From NCBI RefSeq assembly GCF_032490495.1, contig NZ_JAVYJB010000009.1, forward strand, positions 98,379 to 162,378: a stretch of 64,000 nt of DNA, given 5' to 3'. Within the stretch, counting starts at the first letter, position 1, and every line of letters starts with the position of its first letter. The notes under the pieces were generated by a model. That model did not search any database, was not told the DNA's origin, and worked only from the letters and a program-made list of their open reading frames with translations. Positions 17,503 to 25,356 of the stretch are shown one piece after another. Source of the stretch: Pilosibacter fragilis (lineage in GTDB: Bacteria > Bacillota > Clostridia > Lachnospirales > Lachnospiraceae). The position numbers were made by a program, and so were the translations under genes.

Positions 17503-18440
17503 TCGCTCTTGGTGAGCTTCTGATCGATTTTGCGGCAAAGGAGACGGATGCGGATGGATATCCGACTATGAAGGCGAATCCGGGCGGTGCGCCGGGAAAT
17601 TTCCTTGCAGCGTTAAATAAATACGGAATGAAGACGGCATTTCTCGGGAAAGTCGGAGATGATGCGTTCGGAAAGCTCCTCTTAAAGACATTTGAGAAAG
17701 CCGGGATCGAGACAAAGGGGATCGTGACTGATCCGTCGGTGTTTACGACGCTGGCGTTTGTGACCTTCTCGCCGGAAGGAGACCGCTCCTTCAGTTTCGC
17801 AAGAAAACCGGGAGCGGATACGAGACTGAGCTTTGAGGAGATCGACCTTGCGATGATCGATGAGGCATCGGTCTTCCATTTCGGAACCTTAAGCCTCACG
17901 GATGATCCGGTGCGCACGGCGACGAAAAAATGTGTGGAATATGCGAAGAGACAGGGAAAATTCATCACGTTTGATCCAAACTTAAGACTTCCGCTCTGGG
18001 AGACAACGGATGCGGCAAAGGAGCAGATCTTATGGGGACTTGCACATGCCGATGTGGTGAAGATCAGTGATGAGGAAGTGGAGTTCCTCTGGGGGATCAC
18101 GGATGAGAAAGAGGCGGCGAAGAAGCTCCTCGATGAGTTCGGGATCCGCCTCGCGATGATCACGATGGGACCGAAGGGGGCGTACCTAGCGAACCAAAAC
18201 GGCGCTGCATACGCAAAGTGCCCGGAGGTAAAACCGATCGATACGACAGGAGCCGGGGATATCTTCGGCGGGAGTGCTGTTTCAAGACTCTTAAAGACCG
18301 GGAAGAAGCCGGAAGAGCTGGGAGTGGAAGAACTTGTCTTTATCGGCAAGTTTGCCTGCACGGCGGCGAGTCTTTCGACAACACAGTCGGGCGGGATTCC
18401 GAGTATTCCGGAGGAAGATGTGGTCCTGGAGAGAATATAG
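17490..18440 (+). CDS. PfkB family carbohydrate kinase (fructokinase-like), copy 1
   Basis: 316 residues from ATG 17490, which is preceded by AGGGAGG. Ribokinase/PfkB fold: N-terminal GELLIDF and NPGGAPGNFLAALNKYG substrate motif, and C-terminal DTTGAGDIFGGSAVSRLL with the catalytic aspartate and anion hole. It most resembles fructokinases (ScrK). In this operon it would phosphorylate the ketose made by the isomerase. A close paralogue lies 5.3 kb downstream. Confidence 0.9.
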   Translation: MYDVIALGELLIDFAAKETDADGYPTMKANPGGAPGNFLAALNKYGMKTAFLGKVGDDAFGKLLLKTFEKAGIETKGIVTDPSVFTTLAFVTFSPEGDRSFSFARKPGADTRLSFEEIDLAMIDEASVFHFGTLSLTDDPVRTATKKCVEYAKRQGKFITFDPNLRLPLWETTDAAKEQILWGLAHADVVKISDEEVEFLWGITDEKEAAKKLLDEFGIRLAMITMGPKGAYLANQNGAAYAKCPEVKPIDTTGAGDIFGGSAVSRLLKTGKKPEELGVEELVFIGKFACTAASLSTTQSGGIPSIPEEDVVLERI

Positions 18441-18499
18441 GGATAAATGGAAAGATGTATTTAGGCGATGAGGCCGGTGTTATGTGGAGTGGCATTGAC

Positions 18500-18664
18500 T
18501 CACTGTTTCCGGTATTTGTTTGGCGTGCATCCAAAGATTCGCTTAAAGCAGTTTGTAAAATAACCCTGTGAGGAAAAGCCGGTATTCTGGGCGATCTCAG
18601 CGATGGTGAGGCTGGGATCTTCCGGGAATTCCCGGCTTTTTATGATCCTGCAGGAAATCACTTA
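18500..18664 (-). pseudogene. AraC-type C-terminal helix-turn-helix remnant
   Basis: Read on the minus strand, about 53 codons between two stops. They give LTIAEIAQNTGFSSQGYFTN and CTPNKYRKQ, the hallmark end of an AraC/XylS DNA-binding domain. There is no start codon or receiver/sensing region, so it is a decayed regulator fragment. Confidence 0.75.
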
Positions 18665-18793
18665 CATTTTTATTGGAATGCGGGCGCCGGCTTCTGGCAG
18701 AAATTCCTTTTTTCTGGTATACTGAATGGAAATAGAAACGCAGAAGAGGAAAGACGGATTTATTTGCTATAAATTGCGAAAAGGGGAAAGGAT

Positions 18794-19756
18794 ATGGACA
18801 GAAGTATTGATTATGTGATCGCTGTGGCAGAATGCAAAAGTATTTCGCAGGCAGCGGAAATGCTGTATATCAGCCAGCCATCGCTGAGCCGGTACCTTTC
18901 AAACCTGGAAAATGAACTGGGAGTCAATCTGTTTGTTCGGACGCTGAATGGAACGGAGCTGACAGCAGCTGGGAAAATTTATCTGGAATATGCAAAAGAA
19001 ATAAAATTGTTAAAAGAAACGATGAACTCCAAGCTGAAAGAACTGAAAAGAGAAAAGAAGAGCCGGATCCGGATCGGAATGCCATTAAATGCTGCTTCTC
19101 TTGCCGCATTTGATGTAGTAAAGGAGGTAGAGAAAAAATACCCGGACTGTGGAGTCGAAATATATAATATTTTCTCAAAAGACATGGAGAAAGCCTTGAA
19201 GGAATGGGCATATGACTTTGTGATCGGTCCAATGGCCGACCTTTCAAAAAATGTTGATTATGATCTGATGTACCGTGATTTCTATGTATTGGTAGTGCCG
19301 AAACGATATGATCTCGAAACGTATGCGGAATATGGGGAACAGGGATCGTTCCCTGTGATCGATATGAAAAAACTCCCGCCGATGGATTATATTTTTCAGG
19401 ATGAAACAACATTTGTGAGAAAAGGGATCAACCGGATCCTGGAGAAACAAAAGCTCAGCATTGCTCCCCGTCTGGTCGTGACGAGCAGTACGCTTGCTTT
19501 GCAGGCAGCGGAGAATGGATTTGGATGTTGTATTGTATCGACCGGCCATCTGGCCTATCTGAACCAGTCAGCCAATTTAAAGGTCTATCTGATCAAAGGC
19601 GAAGAGACTTCCTCCTGCGGCGTGGCTTATCTGCATAACAAAATATTTTCGGAAGAGGAAAAATGCTGCATTGCTCTGATCAGACGTGCGCTCCGGGAAG
19701 GTGAAAAGAAGATCATGCAGCGCTTTGGAACATGGGAAATGAAGGAAAGGGAATAG
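18794..19756 (+). CDS. LysR family transcriptional regulator
   Basis: 320 residues after a GGGGAAAGG ribosome site. N-terminal winged helix (about 1-60: YVIAVAECKSISQAAEMLYISQPSLSRYLSNLE), then a substrate-binding effector domain (about 90-300). It has its own terminator and lies just upstream of the SLC13 carrier and hydrolase genes, its likely targets. Confidence 0.9.
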   Translation: MDRSIDYVIAVAECKSISQAAEMLYISQPSLSRYLSNLENELGVNLFVRTLNGTELTAAGKIYLEYAKEIKLLKETMNSKLKELKREKKSRIRIGMPLNAASLAAFDVVKEVEKKYPDCGVEIYNIFSKDMEKALKEWAYDFVIGPMADLSKNVDYDLMYRDFYVLVVPKRYDLETYAEYGEQGSFPVIDMKKLPPMDYIFQDETTFVRKGINRILEKQKLSIAPRLVVTSSTLALQAAENGFGCCIVSTGHLAYLNQSANLKVYLIKGEETSSCGVAYLHNKIFSEEEKCCIALIRRALREGEKKIMQRFGTWEMKERE

Positions 19757-19771
19757 GAATAGATTTTTTGA

Positions 19772-19807
19772 AGGGGCATAGCATAAAGCTATGCCCCTCT
19801 TTCGTTT
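19772..19807 (+). terminator. Terminator of the LysR gene
   Basis: AGGGGCATAGC and GCTATGCCCCT form a perfect 11-bp stem with a short AT loop, followed by a T-rich tail. Confidence 0.85.
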
Positions 19808-19812
19808 TGGCA

Positions 19813-19842
19813 TTGGAAAAGATCGGGAGAATGTTTTACAAT
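19813..19842 (+). promoter_or_regulatory. Probable promoter of the SLC13-hydrolase operon
   Basis: TTGGAA (19813-19818), an 18-bp spacer and TACAAT (19837-19842), about 105 bp upstream of the carrier gene. Confidence 0.5.
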
Positions 19843-19945
19843 AAGGACAGATGAAAGATGTCGGCCGACATAAAATCGTAACTATGAGGATACTGAATGA
19901 TTGTGGGAAATTTAGTAAGAAATTTCAACGAAGGAGGAAATTTTC

Positions 19946-21229
19946 ATGAGTACGACATTAATATGGGCATTTGTATGTCTGATCATTTTTGTGGCGGTAC
20001 TGGCACACCCGAAACTTCCGAACTGGATGACATTTATCTGCATGGCTCCCGTTGTTTTATTGGCAAAAGTTATGGAGGCAAAAGATATTTATGCGGTGCT
20101 TAACAGCTCCAGCCTGCATCTGATGATCATTATCTGTATGTTTTCCGGTATGATCGCAGCAACCGGTCTGGACATCATCATCGGGGATTTCGTGGATCAC
20201 ATGACAAGCTCCCAGACAGGGAAAAAGAAAGAAATGATGATCTTTGCGATCGTGTATCTGGTATCAGGACTGATCTCTACAGTCCTTCAGAACAGTTATG
20301 TAGCATTGGCATTCCTTCCGGTTCTCAAGAGTATTGCAAGAAAGAACCGGATCAGCCTTTCCAAACTGGTTTTATTTGTTATTTTTGCAACGACACTTGG
20401 CGGCGCGATCACATTGATCGGCACTCCGACGAACGTGTATGCAAACACCGCATTAGAGGAAGCGGGTCTCCAGCTGTTCGGCATGCTTGATTTTGCATGG
20501 GTTGGCATTCCGATCTTTATCGTCGGCGGAATTTATATGATCGTAATGAACCGCTGGTGTGCATCTTATGATGATTTTGGCGAAGAGACAGAAGAAAAAG
20601 CTCTTACAAGCGGACAGAGAAGAAAACAGATGGTCGTTGGCATCACATTCCTTGTATTTGTAGCAGCACTTGTATTAAAATCCCTGAAGGTGATCTCGAT
20701 CGATCCGAACTTTATCGGATATGCAATGATCGCAGTTGCAGTTCTGACAACGGTTGTAACACCAAAAGAGGCACTGGAATCTCTGGATTCACAGATGATC
20801 CTGTTCTGTGCAGGCATCAACTTAATGATCGCAGTTATGAACCAGAGTGGGCTTGGACAGGTATTTGGCGATATGATCATCAACATTATCGGCGAATCCA
20901 AAAACCTGTATCTGATCACCGCAGTTTTATGTATCGGCGCTTCCATTGCGACCTCTTTCATGAATAACATGGCATGCGCAGGAATGCTGGCTCCGGTAGG
21001 TATCTCCATTGCAAATGCATTAGGAGCAAACCCACAGGCGATCGTTCTTGCGATTGCAATCGGAGCCGGCTGCTCTTACCTGACACCGATCGCATCAGGA
21101 ACAAATCAGACCATGATGATCTTTACAAAATTGAAATTCCAGGATTTTGCAAAATTTGGCTGGCCGCTGCTGATCATCTCCTGGATCTTATGTATCGCGA
21201 TCCTTCCGCAGGTATTCCCATTCTTCTAA
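19946..21229 (+). CDS. SLC13-type (DASS/CitMHS-like) anion carrier
   Basis: 427 residues, start set by GGAGGAAATTTTC. About 11 hydrophobic segments. The duplicated ion-transporter signature is visible as ITLIGTPTNVYANT in the first half and TPIASGTNQTMM in the second. The superfamily carries di- and tricarboxylates or other anions with Na+ or H+. Followed 33 bp later by a beta-lactamase-fold hydrolase under the same LysR neighbourhood. Confidence 0.85.
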   Translation: MSTTLIWAFVCLIIFVAVLAHPKLPNWMTFICMAPVVLLAKVMEAKDIYAVLNSSSLHLMIIICMFSGMIAATGLDIIIGDFVDHMTSSQTGKKKEMMIFAIVYLVSGLISTVLQNSYVALAFLPVLKSIARKNRISLSKLVLFVIFATTLGGAITLIGTPTNVYANTALEEAGLQLFGMLDFAWVGIPIFIVGGIYMIVMNRWCASYDDFGEETEEKALTSGQRRKQMVVGITFLVFVAALVLKSLKVISIDPNFIGYAMIAVAVLTTVVTPKEALESLDSQMILFCAGINLMIAVMNQSGLGQVFGDMIINIIGESKNLYLITAVLCIGASIATSFMNNMACAGMLAPVGISIANALGANPQAIVLAIAIGAGCSYLTPIASGTNQTMMIFTKLKFQDFAKFGWPLLIISWILCIAILPQVFPFF

Positions 21230-21262
21230 CAGAGATGGATCGTTAAAAAGGAGAGAGTGACT

Positions 21263-22702
21263 ATGAAAACAGAACTGAGATATTCGTGGCCGTCAGCAGA
21301 AGGAGTGAATCCGGAATATATTGTTAATTTTCTGAATGCCTGTGAAAAAGCAGATTCCGAGATCCATGGGATCATGATCGCGAGACATGGAAACGTGATA
21401 TTTGAAGCTTATAATGCTCCGTATGCAGCAGAGATTCCGCATATCATGCATTCCTTCACGAAGACACTGACCAACACGGCGGTTGCTCTGGCTTATGATG
21501 ATGGTCTTCTGGATCTGGATAATCCGATCCTGAAGTATTTTCCGGAATATGAGCCGGAAGCAAATGAGTATTTAAAAAAATGTACGATCCGCAATATGAT
21601 CACCATGCGGAACGGACAGGAGCGCTCCGTCGGCGGCAACGAATGGAGACCTTTAAAGACAAGCTGGAAAGATGCGTATTTTAAAATACCGTTTGATAAG
21701 GAGCCTGGGAAAACATTCATGTATTCCAGCGGAAACAGTTACATTTTGTCCTATATCGTGCAAAAACTTACCGGAAAGACATGCCGGGAACTTGTTCAGG
21801 AGAGAGTCGGAAAGGAGATCGGTCTGACAGACTTTCCATGGATGCTCAGCCCGGAAGGTGTCTGCTCGGGGGGAAACGGAGTTTCACTCACAACAGGGGA
21901 CATGCTCCGAATCGGACTGCTTTACCTGAATAAAGGAAAGTGGAACGGAAAACAGCTGATTTCGGAGGAATGGATCGATCATGCGCTCGGATATACAGAT
22001 CCGTTGGATCCGGTGGATGGACTTCAGTATAACTTCCACTGGGATCATGCCGGAGACATCTGGGCAGCCCGGGGAATGTTCGGGCAGACATGCGGACTTG
22101 TTCCGGCTTTAGATATGGTATTTGCCGTCACAGCTGCAGACAGCGGGTATCAGGCGATGAAATTGTTCCAGAAAGAGGTGATCGATCCGGTAAAAGAAAA
22201 TGATGGAAGGCTGATCACAGACGGGACTATGGATGACATCCTGAAGCAGAAAGCTCTGCGGATGACATTGGAAGGAAAAAACTGTTCTGTACCGGGACAT
22301 AAGGAGATCCTGAGAAAAATGACATGGACTCCTGAGAATCATGTGGATGGAATCAGAAAAATAGAACTGTGTCCGGCAGAAGGCAAGAATCTGATTTATC
22401 GGATGGAGGATGACAGAGGAGTTCATGAGATCCATGCCGGACTGGACCACTGGATCCATGGCACGACGACGATGACGGGAGCTTATCTTCATCATCAGTA
22501 TGAACAGCCTGTCTCAAAAATCGCAGCGATCGCTTACTGGACAGCTCCGGATGTCCTGATGATGGAATGGAGATATCCGGAAATGGCATTCTGGGATCAT
22601 GTGACGCTCACATGGGATCATGGAGATGTAAGAATGGATCGGTGGGTGAACATGAATTCGCAGGACTTAAAGAGACCGACCGTTTGTATGAAAGAACAGT
22701 AA
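21263..22702 (+). CDS. Serine hydrolase, class C beta-lactamase / DD-peptidase fold
   Basis: 479 residues from ATG 21263, preceded by GGAGAG. Catalytic SxxK appears as SFTK and the second motif YxN-like as YSSGNSYIL. There is no signal peptide, so it appears cytoplasmic, unlike true beta-lactamases. This family includes esterases and amidases as well as lactamases. A C-terminal region of about 130 residues is unassigned. Pairing with an SLC13 carrier suggests cleavage of an imported ester or amide; substrate unknown. Confidence 0.8.
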   Translation: MKTELRYSWPSAEGVNPEYIVNFLNACEKADSEIHGIMIARHGNVIFEAYNAPYAAEIPHIMHSFTKTLTNTAVALAYDDGLLDLDNPILKYFPEYEPEANEYLKKCTIRNMITMRNGQERSVGGNEWRPLKTSWKDAYFKIPFDKEPGKTFMYSSGNSYILSYIVQKLTGKTCRELVQERVGKEIGLTDFPWMLSPEGVCSGGNGVSLTTGDMLRIGLLYLNKGKWNGKQLISEEWIDHALGYTDPLDPVDGLQYNFHWDHAGDIWAARGMFGQTCGLVPALDMVFAVTAADSGYQAMKLFQKEVIDPVKENDGRLITDGTMDDILKQKALRMTLEGKNCSVPGHKEILRKMTWTPENHVDGIRKIELCPAEGKNLIYRMEDDRGVHEIHAGLDHWIHGTTTMTGAYLHHQYEQPVSKIAAIAYWTAPDVLMMEWRYPEMAFWDHVTLTWDHGDVRMDRWVNMNSQDLKRPTVCMKEQ

Positions 22703-22770
22703 AAATATAAAGAAAATCCCACTTTTAGCTGTCGTGACAGGAAAGGGGGATTCCTATATACTGTTGCACC

Positions 22771-23743
22771 ATGAGTGCAGGGAGGTATTGGAATGTACGA
22801 TGTGATCGCTCTTGGTGAGCTTCTGATCGATTTTGCGGCGAAGGAGACGGATGCGGACGGATATCCGACGATGAAGGCGAATCCGGGCGGAGCGCCGGGA
22901 AATTTCCTTGCAGCGTTAAATAAATACGGAATGAAGACGGCATTTCTCGGGAAAGTCGGAGATGATGCCTTTGGAAAGCTCCTCTTAAAGACATTTGAAA
23001 AAGCCGGAATTGAGACAAAGGGGATATTGACAGATCCGTCCGTGTTTACGACACTGGCATTTGTGACTTTTTCGCCGGAAGGTGACCGTTCCTTCAGCTT
23101 CGCAAGAAAACCGGGAGCGGATACGAGACTGAGCTTTGAGGAGATCGATCTTACCATGATCGATGAGGCATCGGTGTTTCACTTCGGAACCCTGAGTCTT
23201 ACCGATGATCCGGTCCGCACGGCGACGAAAAAGTGTGTGGAATATGCGAAAGAGCATGGAAAGCTCATCACTTTTGATCCAAACTTAAGACTTCCGCTCT
23301 GGGAGACAACGGACGCGGCGAAAGAGCAGATCTTATGGGGACTTGCACATGCCGATGTTGTGAAGATCAGTGACGAGGAAGTGGAGTTCCTCTGGGGGAT
23401 CACGGATGAGAAAGAGGCGGCGAAGAAGCTCCTCGATGAGTTCGGGATCCGCCTCGCGATGATCACGATGGGACCGAAGGGGGCGTATCTGGCGAACCAA
23501 AACGGCGCTGCATACGCAAAGTGCCCGGAGGTAAAACCGATCGATACGACAGGAGCCGGGGATATCTTCGGAGGAAGCGCGGTGTCCAGACTGTTAAAGG
23601 CAGGAAAAGCGCCGGAAGAGTTCAGCACGGAAGAACTTGGATTTATCGGTCAGTTCGCCTGCACAGCGGCAAGCATCTCCACGACACAGTCGGGCGGGAT
23701 CCCGAGTATTCCGGAGGAAGCGGCGGTTCTGGACCGGATGTAA
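22771..23743 (+). repeat. Duplicated block carrying the PfkB gene (second copy of 17468-18440)
   Basis: The two blocks align base for base with a constant offset of 5303 and no indels, from ATGAGTGCAGGG to the stop codon. The 22 bases upstream of the start in copy 2 are the 3' end of the DUF4432 gene, showing that copy 2 came from the 17.5-kb locus. Confidence 0.9.
22793..23743 (+). CDS. PfkB family carbohydrate kinase (fructokinase-like), copy 2
   Basis: 316 residues, same start context (AGGGAGG, 7-base spacing) as the copy at 17490. It retains NPGGAPGN and DTTGAGDIFGGS, so it is likely active. About 20 residues differ between the copies, clustered in the last 50 residues and around residues 153-157. 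Divergence is uneven along the gene. It is separated from the hydrolase by 90 bp and may be read with that operon. Confidence 0.9.
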   Translation: MYDVIALGELLIDFAAKETDADGYPTMKANPGGAPGNFLAALNKYGMKTAFLGKVGDDAFGKLLLKTFEKAGIETKGILTDPSVFTTLAFVTFSPEGDRSFSFARKPGADTRLSFEEIDLTMIDEASVFHFGTLSLTDDPVRTATKKCVEYAKEHGKLITFDPNLRLPLWETTDAAKEQILWGLAHADVVKISDEEVEFLWGITDEKEAAKKLLDEFGIRLAMITMGPKGAYLANQNGAAYAKCPEVKPIDTTGAGDIFGGSAVSRLLKAGKAPEEFSTEELGFIGQFACTAASISTTQSGGIPSIPEEAAVLDRM

Positions 23744-23778
23744 AGAAAGACAAATTCGGATTTTTATTGAAATTCTGC

Positions 23779-23807
23779 TGTACACATCTTCGAGATCCCG
23801 ATATAAT
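23779..23807 (+). promoter_or_regulatory. Possible promoter of the EamA gene
   Basis: TGTACA (23779-23784), a 17-bp spacer and TATAAT (23802-23807), about 80 bp before the start. Confidence 0.45.
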
Positions 23808-23888
23808 TCAAATGTCAGGGCAGCAGGTCCAGACGGGCAGGCTGCAATGACGATATTATGAAGATCGATCGATTATCTGGAGGGTGTT

Positions 23889-24782
23889 ATGACAGACACA
23901 AAGGACAAGAAGAGAGAAAAACTTGGAATTCTCTGCTGCACGGCGGGGGCGACGAGCTGGGGACTTTCAGGAACCTGCAGTGAGGCGCTGTTTTCCCAGT
24001 ACCCGGTAGATACGACATGGGTGACGGCGGTGAGAATGACATCAGCGGGGATCATATTGCTGTTTCTTGCGTTTGCGAAGCACAGTCTGAATTTGAAAGA
24101 ACTTGGAAAAGACAAAAAAGGGCTTATAGAGATCATTCTGTTTGCCATTGCGGGTCTGGCGCTCTGCCAGTACGCGTACCTCAGCGCCATCAAATGGACG
24201 AATTCCGGAACCGCGACGGTGATCCAGAATCTATCCATCGTATTTATCGCAGTCTATGTCTGTCTGACCACAAGGACAGCACCGGATAAACGGACCGTAT
24301 TCTGCATTATTCTGGCGCTGTTTGGTGTCTGGCTTCTCGCCACCGGCGGAAAGCCCGGAAACATGGAGCTCACACCGAGGGGACTCTTCTGGGGACTCAT
24401 GGCCGGAATCGGCGCGGCAAGCTACTCCCTGCTTTCCAGAGCACCGGTAAAACACCGCGGAAGTATTCCGGTGTCCGGAATGGGGATGTTCATCGGCGGG
24501 ATCGCTCTGTCCCTGATCGCCCAGAGCTGGAGGATCCCGGCAGGTCTGGACGGACGGGCGATGCTCTATATGGCGGTGATCGTCCTGCTTGGGACTGTCG
24601 GTGCGTTTACGTTATTCCTCCAGGGGATCGCTCTGGTAGGCCCCGTAAAAGCGGCACTCCTGTCCTGTCTGGAACCATTGACCGCGGCAACCTTGTCCGT
24701 CGTCTGGCTGCACTCCAGCTTTTCTCCGACGGATCTGATCGGGTTTGCGTGTATTCTGGCAACGGTAGTGTTGATGAGATAG
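23889..24782 (+). CDS. EamA family (drug/metabolite superfamily) transporter
   Basis: 297 residues in ten hydrophobic segments, two EamA halves of about 140 residues each. Typical features are GATSWGLSGTCSEALF at the N-terminus and GPVKAALLSCLEPLTAATLSV in the second half. GGAGGGTGTT precedes the start. Probably exports a small metabolite; substrate unknown. Confidence 0.85.
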   Translation: MTDTKDKKREKLGILCCTAGATSWGLSGTCSEALFSQYPVDTTWVTAVRMTSAGIILLFLAFAKHSLNLKELGKDKKGLIEIILFAIAGLALCQYAYLSAIKWTNSGTATVIQNLSIVFIAVYVCLTTRTAPDKRTVFCIILALFGVWLLATGGKPGNMELTPRGLFWGLMAGIGAASYSLLSRAPVKHRGSIPVSGMGMFIGGIALSLIAQSWRIPAGLDGRAMLYMAVIVLLGTVGAFTLFLQGIALVGPVKAALLSCLEPLTAATLSVVWLHSSFSPTDLIGFACILATVVLMR

Positions 24783-24916
24783 AAAAAAATTACGGGCTTT
24801 TCCCGGATAGCTGTGTAGTCCTGTTATCGCGGACGTTGAGGATCAGGACAGCAGACAGCCGGAACATTTTACATGTTTTAACCGTATTTCCCACCTTTAT
24901 TTTGCCAGATTTTTAC

Positions 24917-24946
24917 TTTACAATTCCTATAAAAAAATGTTATACT
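24917..24946 (+). promoter_or_regulatory. Probable promoter of the mgtE leader
   Basis: TTTACA (24917-24922), an 18-bp spacer and TATACT (24941-24946). This gives a leader of about 400 nt ahead of mgtE. Confidence 0.6.
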
Positions 24947-25036
24947 GCTGTGTGCGGAAAAAGATATCTGTGCGCAGCAGTTTCCTTTTTTCGCAGAGAA
25001 TATTTAAAACCAAGAAATTTTACGGAGGTGAATTGC

Positions 25037-25126
25037 ATGGATAGTTGCGATAGTACAGGGCGAAGTACGAAATGCGGTGTGAAAAACAGACAGGCGCAGA
25101 ATGCGGCTATCGGTGCGATGATGTAA
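25037..25126 (+). CDS. 29-codon leader ORF upstream of mgtE
   Basis: ATG 25037 follows ACGGAGGTGAATTGC, an excellent ribosome site. The peptide is MDSCDSTGRSTKCGVKNRQ-AQNAAIGAMM. There is no membrane segment, and it lies 38 nt before the antiterminator-like arm at 25164. It could be a regulatory leader peptide that couples translation to the attenuator; I do not recognise the sequence. Confidence 0.6.
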   Translation: MDSCDSTGRSTKCGVKNRQAQNAAIGAMM

Positions 25127-25163
25127 TCCTCTGATAGCTGGATTCCATATTGAGATGTCTCGA

Positions 25164-25246
25164 GAACACCGCAAGGGAACGGCCTGTCCATCACAGCGAT
25201 GTATGGTTGGACCCCGCCAGGAATGATCCTGGGCGGTGTTCTTTTT
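25164..25246 (+). promoter_or_regulatory. Candidate transcription attenuator in the mgtE leader
   Basis: A terminator hairpin CCGCCAGGA-ATGA-TCCTGGGCGG ends in TTTTT (25214-25246). An upstream arm GAACACCGC (25164-25172) is perfectly complementary to GCGGTGTTC (25233-25241), which contains the 3' arm of that hairpin. The two pairings are mutually exclusive, the hallmark of attenuation. It does not resemble the M-box consensus as I remember it. Confidence 0.6.
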
Positions 25247-25310
25247 GTTGCCGAAATTCAGGCAATTCGATCAGGAGGCGTGAAGATACGCATAGTCCTG
25301 ATGATAAGAA

Positions 25311-25337
25311 GTAACTGGACGGATAAAAGACAGTTAC
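25311..25337. repeat. GTAACTG/CAGTTAC dyad, copy 3
   Basis: GTAACTG (25311-25317) and CAGTTAC (25331-25337), 20 bp before the mgtE start; same arms and 13-base loop length as copy 1. Confidence 0.55.
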
Positions 25338-25356
25338 AACGGAAAAGGAGGCAGAA

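Noticed and set aside
17234..18361. 375-codon open frame antisense to the PfkB gene, repeated at 22618-23628
   Set aside because: Serine/phenylalanine-rich translation of the complementary strand of a GC-biased gene; it appears in both PfkB copies only because they are duplicates.
24940..25194. 84-codon minus-strand frame across the mgtE leader
   Set aside because: Antisense to the promoter, leader ORF and attenuator, with no ribosome site.
24950..25356. M-box (ykoK) Mg2+ riboswitch upstream of mgtE
   Set aside because: I could not find the conserved M-box core blocks; the leader is better described as a small ORF plus attenuator.
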